This document shows, one piece after another, positions 1 through 5,908 of a stretch of 7,465 nt of DNA. The DNA is from an uncultured Eubacteriales bacterium (lineage in GTDB: Bacteria; Bacillota; Clostridia; Oscillospirales; Oscillospiraceae), in NCBI GenBank assembly GCA_900554705.1, contig USIH01000108.1:1-7465 (forward strand), written 5' to 3'. The notes below the pieces were generated by a model that was not told where the DNA came from, did no database searches, and saw only the letters and a program-made list of their open reading frames with translations. The position numbers were made by a program, and so were the translations under genes. Positions within the stretch are counted from its first letter, which is position 1. Every line of letters begins with the position of its first letter.

Positions 1-24
1 CTACCCTCTCATTTCTGAGGGTAG
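1..24 (-). terminator. Possible operon terminator stem, cut by window edge
   Basis: CTACCCTC (1-8) and GAGGGTAG (17-24) form a perfect 8-bp stem with an 8-base loop. It lies about 50 bases past the stop codon of the last gene of the minus-strand operon, where a terminator is expected. A U-tract for minus-strand transcription would lie left of position 1, so it cannot be seen. On the plus strand no T-run follows the stem. The terminator role is inference. Confidence 0.35.
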
Positions 25-76
25 GAGGATTTGTCAGCTTAACTTACTGACATTGGGGTGTCCCCGTGGGCATTTT
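25..76. repeat. Short noncoding tail with small inverted repeats
   Basis: Between the end of the operon and the edge stem there are two further short inverted repeats: TGTCAG (32-37) with CTGACA (47-52), loop of 9, and GGGG-TGT-CCCC (55-65). Neither is followed by a T-run on the minus strand. They may be part of a longer 3' structure of the operon mRNA or the edge of a neighbouring element. No gene is supported here. Confidence 0.3.
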
Positions 77-766
77 TTATGCTTGTGGCAGCGCCGCGCG
101 GAAATATTCCGTCAGCGCGTAGGCAGAGTCAAACACGGCGAGTGCGCCTGCCTGCGCAAGCTCTCCCTCCTCGGCAAAGCCGCAGGGATTCAGGCCGATG
201 CACTCCAGCCCCATCGCGTGCGCACCCTCCACATCGTAGTGACGGTCGCCGATCATCAGCGTCCGACCGCGCACGGCCGCGTCGCCTCCCAGCGCGTCGA
301 GCGCATAGCGGATCATCGTCGCCTTGTCCTCCGGCGATTTGCCGTCGGCCTTGCTCCCGACGATCACGCAAAAGTAACCGGAAAGTCCGAAATGCTCCAG
401 CATCGTTCGGCAGTACGCCTGCGGCTTTGAGGAGGCGACGCCGAGCCGAAGCCCGCGATCGCGCAGAAATTGCAGCAGCTCCGGTATACCGGCGATGACC
501 TGCGCGGCAAACAGTCCTTCGCGCGCGTAATAGTCGCAGAAGATCGTGCGCGCCCGCAGCGCCTCCTCTTCGGAATAGCCGCACGCACTTTGCAGCATCG
601 GCTGAAACGGCGGCCCAATGAAGCGGCGCAGCGCCGTGCGCTCAAGATACGGGCCGCCCATATCGCAGAGCATTTTCTCAATACAGCTTAAAATGCCCTC
701 CTGCGAGTCCAGCAGCGTCCCGTCCAGATCAAACAGGACGTTGCGCAGCGCTTCAAAGCGTTCCAT
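77..766 (-). CDS. HAD-family phosphatase (Gph/PGP-like)
   Basis: This 229-residue protein belongs to the haloacid dehalogenase superfamily, phosphoglycolate-phosphatase-like subgroup, probably a cytoplasmic small-molecule phosphatase. All four HAD motifs are visible: motif I DLDGTLLDS at residues 13-21 (nucleophile Asp13, acid Asp15), the alpha-helical cap at about 25-90, motif II in GVASSKP at 109-115, the motif III lysine in the DGKSPEDK stretch (141-148), and motif IV GDRHYD at 173-178. Length is normal for the family. It is the last gene of the operon and starts 5 bases after the HPr stop. The ATG is preceded by GGAG (777-780) at a rather long 10-base spacing, or by a closer AGG. Its place in the operon suggests that it dephosphorylates a sugar phosphate of the pathway, either to relieve phosphosugar stress or to recycle a side product. 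The real substrate cannot be read from the sequence. Family call is firm; role is open. Confidence 0.9.
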   Translation of the reverse strand: MERFEALRNVLFDLDGTLLDSQEGILSCIEKMLCDMGGPYLERTALRRFIGPPFQPMLQSACGYSEEEALRARTIFCDYYAREGLFAAQVIAGIPELLQFLRDRGLRLGVASSKPQAYCRTMLEHFGLSGYFCVIVGSKADGKSPEDKATMIRYALDALGGDAAVRGRTLMIGDRHYDVEGAHAMGLECIGLNPCGFAEEGELAQAGALAVFDSAYALTEYFRAALPQA

Positions 767-771
767 CGCGC

Positions 772-1044
772 CTATTCTCCGAAACCGGCGTCGATCAGTG
801 CGATCAGCTTCTCCACCGCTTCGCGCTCATCGTCGCCCTGTGCGCTGACGGTCACCTCCGAACCCGCGCTGCATCCCTCCGCAAGCACATGGAGGATGGA
901 CTTGGCGTTGGCGGGCTTTCGCGTGCTTCCCTCCCTGTGCAGCGTAATGGCAGATTGGAAGGTCTTAGCCAGCGTTACAAACTCAGTCGCCGGTCGCGCG
1001 TGCAGACCGGTCTCGTTTTTTACGGTCGTTTTTTGCTCATACAT
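772..1044 (-). CDS. HPr-family phosphocarrier protein, operon-dedicated
   Basis: This 90-residue protein is a histidine phosphocarrier of the PTS. It takes phosphate from enzyme I and gives it to EIIA. The active site GLHARPA lies at residues 13-19, so His15 and Arg17 are at the canonical positions. A KSIL motif at 48-51 matches the KSIM region of Gram-positive HPr, so Ser49 is the likely equivalent of Ser46, the HPr kinase target. The stretch between the two sites is three residues longer than in Bacillus subtilis HPr (an extra piece near residues 39-45). The start chosen is ATG at 1044, with GAGGTGA (1050-1056) five bases upstream. The in-frame GTG at 1051-1053 is part of that ribosome site and is unlikely to be the start. 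The stop codon of the upstream GatZ-type gene lies inside the same ribosome site, so the two are probably translationally coupled. It is likely a paralogue serving this PTS rather than the general HPr of the cell, though one window cannot prove this. Confidence 0.92.
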   Translation of the reverse strand: MYEQKTTVKNETGLHARPATEFVTLAKTFQSAITLHREGSTRKPANAKSILHVLAEGCSAGSEVTVSAQGDDEREAVEKLIALIDAGFGE

Positions 1045-1049
1045 CGTGA

Positions 1050-2363
1050 TCACCTCATAATTGCATATAAGTAGTCGTCGATCCTGTCGCCGATATGGTC
1101 GATAAGCAGCGCCCGCGCCTCGTTTTCCAGCGCGCCGCTGCGCACGGCCTCATACTGCACGGGTAGATACTGCATCAAAAGCGCGTGCGGAATCTCCACC
1201 GTGCTCAGATTGTGCAGCAGCCGCTCGATCGCCGCCTGAATGTCCGGATGCGGCAGGTAGTAGCGGATGCGGTCGGAATAGCTGAACGCGCGCGCAAAGG
1301 CGCGGTAGGCCTCCGTTCCGTGGTAGTAGCCGTCCCAGCGTGACGGCTCGGCCAGCATCGTCCGCTCCATCACGCCGCGAAGCGCGCTCACGTTCCAATC
1401 ATACATCGGCGCAAGCTCTTTTTCAATCAGCTCCAGCGAAAAAAGTGCCTCGCGGAGCGCAAAGGTCAGTGCTGGGCCGACCTTCAAAATGGCGATCCCG
1501 TCGTGCACCATGCTGCGCAGCGCCTCTTTCGTCTGGTAATCCGTCGAATGACCTTCGAATACCAAGCCGCCCAGCTCCCGCAGCGTCGCCGTGAGTTCGG
1601 CCGCCGCCGACGGATCGTACGGCAGCACCGTCCTGTCGGCAAACTCCACGCCCGGCTGCACCACAAGCGCAACAACGCGCGGCCACGCCTCGGCAAGCCC
1701 AAACGCGTCGAACGTCTCCCGAAAGGTGCGCACCGTCGCAAGACAGTCCTCCGGCGCGGTCACCGCGACGGCGCTTTCGTTTTCCTCCGCACCGCCCGGA
1801 ACGGGCACCTCGCTGCCGATGACGTAGACCGGCGGCACGGCATCCTTGCAGCGGGCAAGCCGCTCCCGAAAAGCCTCCTCCGCGACCTGACAGAGCGTTG
1901 CGCCGCGCTGCGCGATCACGCTGTCCGGCAGGCGAATGTCGCGGCGGTCGTCGCCGAGGCGCATACTGGTGTCCAGATGGATCTTTTCATAGCCCGCCAG
2001 CACATAGGCGCGCACCAGCGCCTTCGCGTTTTCCATCGCCTGCTGCGCGGGGAGCTTTCGCCATGTCAGGGGGCCTAAATGATCTCCGCCGAGCAGGAGC
2101 CGTTCCTGCGGAAAGGCCTCCTGCGCCGCGATGCCGCGCACGAAGCCAATGAAGTCCTCCGGCTTCATACCGGTGTAGCCGCCGAACTGATCGACCTGAT
2201 TGGCCGTGGACTCGATCAGAACGATCGTTCCCGTCCGCTTTGCGCGCCGCATGGCCGCGCGAAGCACATATTCATTGGCACTGCAACAGGAATAAATCCC
2301 CGCCGGATGCCCCGCCTCTCCGCCGCGCAGAAGGCGCTGGATCGGATTTACAACTGGATCCAT
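1050..2363 (-). CDS. GatZ/KbaZ-family protein, probable tagatose-6-phosphate 4-epimerase
   Basis: This 437-residue protein belongs to the family named for the non-catalytic subunit of D-tagatose-1,6-bisphosphate aldolase (GatZ, KbaZ; about 420-426 residues; Pfam Tagatose_6_P_K). Family blocks in order: IYSCCSAN (23-30), ESTANQVDQFGGYTG (51-65), GGDHLGP (92-98), GSEVPVPGG (183-191), FEGHSTDYQT (269-278), LKVGPALTFALREALF (293-308) and SYSDRIRYYL (361-370). Asp94/His95, Glu185 and His272 are conserved polar residues suited to metal or substrate binding. In enterobacteria the protein supports the catalytic GatY/KbaY aldolase, but no such partner or tagatose-6-phosphate kinase lies here. Family members in Agrobacterium have been reported as D-tagatose-6-phosphate 4-epimerases, which would make the pathway complete by giving fructose 6-phosphate. 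The start is ATG at 2363, with GGAGGG (2373-2378) nine bases upstream. It overlaps the end of the AgaS-type gene by 16 bases. An open frame runs further upstream but reads as out-of-frame AgaS sequence. Family certain; epimerase role inferred. Confidence 0.92.
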   Translation of the reverse strand: MDPVVNPIQRLLRGGEAGHPAGIYSCCSANEYVLRAAMRRAKRTGTIVLIESTANQVDQFGGYTGMKPEDFIGFVRGIAAQEAFPQERLLLGGDHLGPLTWRKLPAQQAMENAKALVRAYVLAGYEKIHLDTSMRLGDDRRDIRLPDSVIAQRGATLCQVAEEAFRERLARCKDAVPPVYVIGSEVPVPGGAEENESAVAVTAPEDCLATVRTFRETFDAFGLAEAWPRVVALVVQPGVEFADRTVLPYDPSAAAELTATLRELGGLVFEGHSTDYQTKEALRSMVHDGIAILKVGPALTFALREALFSLELIEKELAPMYDWNVSALRGVMERTMLAEPSRWDGYYHGTEAYRAFARAFSYSDRIRYYLPHPDIQAAIERLLHNLSTVEIPHALLMQYLPVQYEAVRSGALENEARALLIDHIGDRIDDYLYAIMR

Positions 2364-3376
2364 GCGGCAAGTCCCTCCGGTACGTCGGGGTCCACGCCGC
2401 GATGCACGGCGTTGCTGAGCGTCAGTAGCTGAATGCAGTAGAGCAGATACACCGCCGACGTCGCGTCGCAGCCGCAGTCGGGCAGCAGGATCCCGTTTTT
2501 CAGCTCCAGCACCCGCGGATCGCGCGAGAACACGTAAAGCTGCTCCGTCTTTTTCGCAACATCGGCGATCAGATCCGTCTGCGGTTTCCACGCGCCGTCG
2601 GAGAGAAAGGCGAGCACAAGCGTGTCCTTTCGGATCTGCACGATGGGGCCGTGGCGCACGTCGAGCAGATGATAATAGTTCGAGTCGCGGCGGCAGATCT
2701 CACGGAACGCGAGCGCGCCCTCCTCGGCAAGTCCGCCGACGGCACTGTCCGCCAGCACAACGGCCTTCGTCCAGTCGCCCTGACCGGCAAGGCGCATCGG
2801 CTCCTCGACGCCTGCGCAAAACGCGGCAAGCTCGTCCTCCGGCAGGCAGGGCGTCTTTACTTCGTCCGTTTTGTGCGCCACCGTCGCCGCGATCAGCAGA
2901 CCGGCCACGTAGAGATTGTTCACCGTCCTTGTCTGGCAGACCGCGTCGTCAAATGCCCACGGGATCACCAGATTCAGGTCGGCAAGTGCCTCGATCGGCG
3001 CGTCCTGCTTTGCGCAGAGCGAAATGACCTTGCTGCCGTAGGTCTCCCTGCATCTGCGCACGGCCGCAACGACCTCGCTGGTCGAGCCGGAGCGGGAGAG
3101 CACCAGCAGCGTAGCGTTGCAGATCAGCTTTTCGTACTGGGGAAAATTCACCATCAGATCTCCCGCCGCGATCGCAAAGGCAGGGATCTCATTGAGCTGC
3201 GTAAATTGCAGCGCCGCCGACTTGGCAAGGCTGTAGCTGGAGCCGCAGCCGATCACGCACAGGGAGGCCGCGTCGTTAAAGGCCTCGATGATCTCGGTCT
3301 GCTTTTCCGTTATGTAGTCCACCGTCTGACGGAGCGCAAAAAACTGGCTTCGGATTTCTTTTTCGGTTTGGTACAT
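2348..3376 (-). CDS. agaS: AgaS-type double-SIS sugar-phosphate deaminase/isomerase
   Basis: This 342-residue protein has two SIS (sugar isomerase) domains, as in AgaS, FrlB and the isomerase half of GlmS. SIS domain 1 shows CVIGCGSSYSLA (40-51) and the phosphate-binding loop SRSGSTSEV (94-102). SIS domain 2 covers roughly 185-320, with EICRRDSNYYHLLDVRHGP (226-244), where the (R/K)HGP turn is typical of this family. The tail SNAVHRGVDPDVP (321-333) is also characteristic. E. coli AgaS deaminates and isomerises galactosamine 6-phosphate to tagatose 6-phosphate. The GatZ-family gene that follows and overlaps it makes that reaction the best guess. A deglycase for an Amadori-product sugar phosphate (FrlB or GfrE/F type) is the main alternative. 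The start is ATG at 3376, with GGAGGA (3382-3387) five bases upstream. An in-frame start 18 codons earlier at 3430 has no good ribosome site. The gene follows a 127-base gap after the PTS IIC gene. Confidence 0.85.
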   Translation of the reverse strand: MYQTEKEIRSQFFALRQTVDYITEKQTEIIEAFNDAASLCVIGCGSSYSLAKSAALQFTQLNEIPAFAIAAGDLMVNFPQYEKLICNATLLVLSRSGSTSEVVAAVRRCRETYGSKVISLCAKQDAPIEALADLNLVIPWAFDDAVCQTRTVNNLYVAGLLIAATVAHKTDEVKTPCLPEDELAAFCAGVEEPMRLAGQGDWTKAVVLADSAVGGLAEEGALAFREICRRDSNYYHLLDVRHGPIVQIRKDTLVLAFLSDGAWKPQTDLIADVAKKTEQLYVFSRDPRVLELKNGILLPDCGCDATSAVYLLYCIQLLTLSNAVHRGVDPDVPEGLAAWIQL

Positions 3377-3397
3377 GATGTTCCTCCGTGTCGTGCC

Positions 3398-3427
3398 GAT
3401 ATGCGGTGCATTCGGCGAGTTTGTAAA
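3398..3427 (-). promoter_or_regulatory. Weak possible internal promoter before agaS-type gene
   Basis: On the minus strand, TTTACA (3422-3427) and CATATC (3398-3403) are separated by 18 bases, just upstream of the agaS-type ribosome site. The -35 is fair and the -10 is poor. Such a promoter would let the catabolic genes be expressed apart from the PTS genes, and it follows a terminator-like hairpin, which is the usual arrangement. Treat as tentative. Confidence 0.2.
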
Positions 3428-3441
3428 CACTTTTGAAAATC

Positions 3442-3473
3442 GAATTGCCGAGGCACTGTGTCCCCGGCAATTC
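3442..3473 (-). terminator. Intercistronic hairpin, possible attenuator between IIC and agaS
   Basis: GAATTGCCG (3442-3450) and CGGCAATTC (3465-3473) form a perfect 9-bp stem. The stem extends by two more G-C pairs after one mismatch, leaving a loop of 8. Read on the minus strand, it is followed by ATTTTC, a weak U-tract. It sits inside the only long gap of the operon (3377-3503). A partial terminator, or an RNA-stabilising structure that sets the PTS:enzyme ratio, is likely. A full stop is unlikely because the downstream genes fit the same pathway. Confidence 0.5.
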
Positions 3474-3503
3474 TGAGGGTTTGGAGTGGTGTGCGGAAGG
3501 AGA

Positions 3504-4850
3504 TTACTGCTTCTTTGCCTTCTGGCGGCGAACTGCGATCACGGAAGCGACCACAAACGCGGCCACAATGATCGCAATGCCGACCCAGACATTTTTCATC
3601 GCGACCATGACCGCCATTGCGTCGATGCAGTCATGACCGGTGCCCTCGGCGCCGACGGATGCGAAGTGGTCAAAGAGCTTATAAGTGAAGCCGGAGAGGA
3701 AGATCAGCTCGAAGCCGTAGACAAAGCCGGAGATCATCGCGCCGCGGCGGCCGCCTCTGGCGTTGCCGAAGATGCCCGCCACGCCGCCGGTGAAGAACGC
3801 GCCGATGATGGACACCAGCGGCACCACGCCGAAGACGGCAGAGCTTGCGAGCATTGCGACGAGCATACCGATCACGGCGAAGATGAAGCCGAGCATCAGG
3901 GAGTTGGGAGCAAAGGAGAACAGAACCGGCACGTCGAGCGCGGGGATCGCGTTCGGGACGATCTTGTCCGCAATGCCCTTGAAAGCGGGAACCAGTTCAC
4001 CGAGGAGCATTCTGACGCCTTGCAGCAGAACGAGGATGCCGGCCGTGAAGCCCAGCGCCTTCAGGATGCCGTAGACGATGTAGTTCTGCTCACCGGCGTA
4101 TTCCGCAACGGCCTTCGGGCCGGCGGCGATCACGACGATCAGATAGAACACGAACATGACGATGGAGATGGACATCGCGGTGTCCTTGAAGAAGGACAGA
4201 CCCTTCGGCAGCTTCATGTCCTCCGCGCTCTTCTCCTTGTTGCCCAGAAGGCCGCCGATGTAGGCCGAGGAGACGGTGCCGAGTGTGGTGAGGTGGCCGA
4301 TCGCGAAATCATTGCTGCCCGTGGTCTTGCGAACCAGCGGCTGAGAAATCGCGGGCAGGAGCGTCAGGATGAGACCCTGCAGAACGATGCCGAGGACAAT
4401 GATCATCGCTTCGCTAAGCCCTGCGGTATAGAGGCTAAACGAGATGGCGATGGAGGAGATCCACATCATATGACCCGTAAGGAAGATGTACTTGAGCGGA
4501 GTAAACCGCGCGAGCAGGATATTCATCAGGAAGCCGCCGCCCATGATGATGGCGGAGGTGGAGGCGATCAGCGGCACCGTCTTGGACATCGCGCCGACGA
4601 TGACTTCGGAGCCGGTCGCAAAGCCGTCCAGATGGAACACCTGCTGGAACAGACCGACGAACGGAAGAATCTCCGTGACAAGCAGGCTCGAACCGGCGGA
4701 GAGCACCAGATAGCCCAGCGCGGTCTTTACCGTTCCGCTGATGACGTTGGCAGCGCTCTTACGCTGCACGATCAGACCAAGCAGCGCCACGACCGCAAGA
4801 ACGATCGTCGGCGTTTTCAGAAGGTCTAACAGAAAGTTTAGAACTGCCAT
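3504..4850 (-). CDS. PTS IIC component, ascorbate/SgaT-UlaA (GAT) type
   Basis: This 448-residue membrane protein is the sugar-conducting permease subunit of a PTS of the UlaA/SgaT family (EIIC-GAT; E. coli UlaA is about 465 residues). It has about ten or eleven hydrophobic segments, beginning at residues 13-29 and ending at 421-440, followed by a basic cytoplasmic tail RRQKAKKQ. Family-typical blocks are TGHMMWISS (125-133), FAIGHLTTLGTVSSAYIGG (182-200) and NARGGRRGAMISGFVYG (363-379). The start is ATG at 4850 with an AGAGGG ribosome site at about 4859-4864. It lies 18 bases after the IIB gene. UlaA itself moves L-ascorbate, but none of the ascorbate breakdown genes is present here. Many Firmicute members of this family serve other sugars. 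The neighbours suggest an amino sugar or other hexose as substrate. Family sure, substrate unknown. Confidence 0.93.
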   Translation of the reverse strand: MAVLNFLLDLLKTPTIVLAVVALLGLIVQRKSAANVISGTVKTALGYLVLSAGSSLLVTEILPFVGLFQQVFHLDGFATGSEVIVGAMSKTVPLIASTSAIIMGGGFLMNILLARFTPLKYIFLTGHMMWISSIAISFSLYTAGLSEAMIIVLGIVLQGLILTLLPAISQPLVRKTTGSNDFAIGHLTTLGTVSSAYIGGLLGNKEKSAEDMKLPKGLSFFKDTAMSISIVMFVFYLIVVIAAGPKAVAEYAGEQNYIVYGILKALGFTAGILVLLQGVRMLLGELVPAFKGIADKIVPNAIPALDVPVLFSFAPNSLMLGFIFAVIGMLVAMLASSAVFGVVPLVSIIGAFFTGGVAGIFGNARGGRRGAMISGFVYGFELIFLSGFTYKLFDHFASVGAEGTGHDCIDAMAVMVAMKNVWVGIAIIVAAFVVASVIAVRRQKAKKQ

Positions 4851-4868
4851 TTTTCTTTCCCTCTTTCT

Positions 4869-5141
4869 TTAGTTTTTGTTTTCAAGATACGTCTGCAATT
4901 TTTCTTTGACTTCTTGCGTGTTGATGATGTTGTTGACAAAGATCACGTTTTTCTGACCGGCAAAGCGCTCGGCGAAATCCTGCGAGGTGACGATGAGATC
5001 GGCGTTTTTGCTGCCGACCGTTCCGGCATCCCAGTGCTCGATCTCGGCGTCCAAGCCGAGTTGGCGCGCCGCCTTGTCCACCGTCATTTTCAGGATCAGA
5101 CTCGAACCCATTCCCAGTCCGCATACACATACGATATGCAT
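4869..5141 (-). CDS. PTS IIB component, ascorbate/UlaB-SgaB type
   Basis: This small cytosolic protein of about 90 residues accepts phosphate from IIA on a cysteine and passes it to the sugar in IIC. Counted from the ATG at 5141, the N-terminal CVCGLGMGSS motif begins at residue 5, and Cys7 within CGLGMGSS is the expected phosphorylation site. The segment DLIVTSQDFAERF and the IINTQEVKEKL tail match UlaB-like proteins (about 100 residues). The start is uncertain. The ATG at 5141 lies 10 bases after AGGAG (5152-5156). A GTG two codons earlier (5147) is only 4 bases from it and would add Met-Lys. The ATG is preferred on spacing. The gene lies between the UPF0309-type SIS gene (32 bases before) and IIC. 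Confidence 0.92.
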   Translation of the reverse strand: MHIVCVCGLGMGSSLILKMTVDKAARQLGLDAEIEHWDAGTVGSKNADLIVTSQDFAERFAGQKNVIFVNNIINTQEVKEKLQTYLENKN

Positions 5142-5173
5142 TTTCACACCACTCCTAATTTTTTATTTTCGAA

Positions 5174-5908
5174 TCAAAGACAATTAATCATCTTTGAATA
5201 TCGACGAATGTATTCGGCGTTGATGGCGTCGCCGCGATCCAGATTGGAACTGACATACACCGGCGGCACATAACCGGCCTTAACGCAGTTTTCGACCGTC
5301 TGCGCCACGATGGACTCCATCACCGCCATGCCGAGCACCGTAGAGGTCCCGCAGAAGGCGTCCGGCATTCCTTCCATGCGCAGGGCGGCGTCGCCGCTGT
5401 CGCACTTGATGTCGATCACCACGTCCGCTATCTCACGCAGGTTCTTGCCGCAGGAATGCCGCGGCGTCGTGCTCTCGGCAAAGCGCCGTGAGACCAGCGC
5501 GACGACCTTCATGCCAATCTTCTGTGCCGCGAGCGCCATATCCACGCCCATCGGATTGCGTCCGGAAATGGAGGCGATGATCATCGTGTCGCGCGCATCG
5601 GTGTCCTGTAGGGCAAGGTACTCTCCCGCGAAGCCCTCAACACGTTCCTGTATCGTGCTGAGCTTTGCCAGCGGGAAGAGCGAAAGATGCGGGATCAAAA
5701 GGGCGTTGACCGGTACCAGACCGCCCGCGCGGTAGAATACCTCCATGGAGAACATCTGCGAGTGGCCGCAGCCGAAGGCATGGATCAGCCGCCCCTCCAT
5801 GACGGACTTCGCACACAGCGCCGCCGCCTTTTCGATGTTCTCCCCGTCTTCGTCAAACTGGCGGGCAAGCTGCTCGCGGATGACGTCGTAATACTCGCGA
5901 TACTTCAA
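5174..5908 (-). CDS. UPF0309-type single-SIS domain protein (SIS_2)
   Basis: This 244-residue cytosolic protein has one SIS_2 domain, as in GmhA-like isomerases and the uncharacterised UPF0309 family. Visible blocks are HAFGCGHSQMFSMEVFYRAGG (43-63), with the glycine-rich phosphate loop, SISGRNPMGVDMAL (113-126) with the second sugar-phosphate loop, and the family-typical end VYVSSNLDRGDAIN (218-230). It has only one SIS domain and is unrelated in detail to the two-domain AgaS protein of the same operon. A phosphosugar isomerase, lyase or sensor role is likely; the substrate is unknown. The start is TTG at 5908, preceded by a perfect AAGGAGG (5917-5923) at 8 bases. Its TTGA overlaps the TGA stop of the IIA gene. 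No in-frame ATG occurs near, and the next methionine is at residue 37. The poor start codon is offset by the perfect ribosome site and coupling to IIA translation. Confidence 0.9.
   Translation of the reverse strand: MKYREYYDVIREQLARQFDEDGENIEKAAALCAKSVMEGRLIHAFGCGHSQMFSMEVFYRAGGLVPVNALLIPHLSLFPLAKLSTIQERVEGFAGEYLALQDTDARDTMIIASISGRNPMGVDMALAAQKIGMKVVALVSRRFAESTTPRHSCGKNLREIADVVIDIKCDSGDAALRMEGMPDAFCGTSTVLGMAVMESIVAQTVENCVKAGYVPPVYVSSNLDRGDAINAEYIRRYSKMINCL

Noticed and set aside
1503..2078. Plus-strand open frame of 191 codons opposite the GatZ-type gene
   Set aside because: Low-complexity Arg-rich translation; the opposite strand carries all the GatZ family blocks.
2364..2591. N-terminal extension of the GatZ-type protein by 76 residues
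   Set aside because: The extension is Arg-rich, overlaps the agaS-type gene in another frame and has no family match. ATG at 2363 has a good ribosome site and gives the usual family length.
3422..3435. cre-like sequence TGTAAACACTTTTG before the agaS-type gene
   Set aside because: Three mismatches to the cre consensus, including the central CG and the closing CA.
2651..3436. Plus-strand open frame of 261 codons opposite the agaS-type gene
   Set aside because: Arg/His-rich shadow sequence with no ribosome site or known domain, opposite a well-supported gene.
3486..4829. Long open frame (447 codons) on the plus strand opposite the PTS IIC gene
   Set aside because: Its translation is rich in His, Asp, Glu and Arg without any domain pattern. 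It is the antisense shadow of a GC-rich membrane protein gene with clear family motifs.
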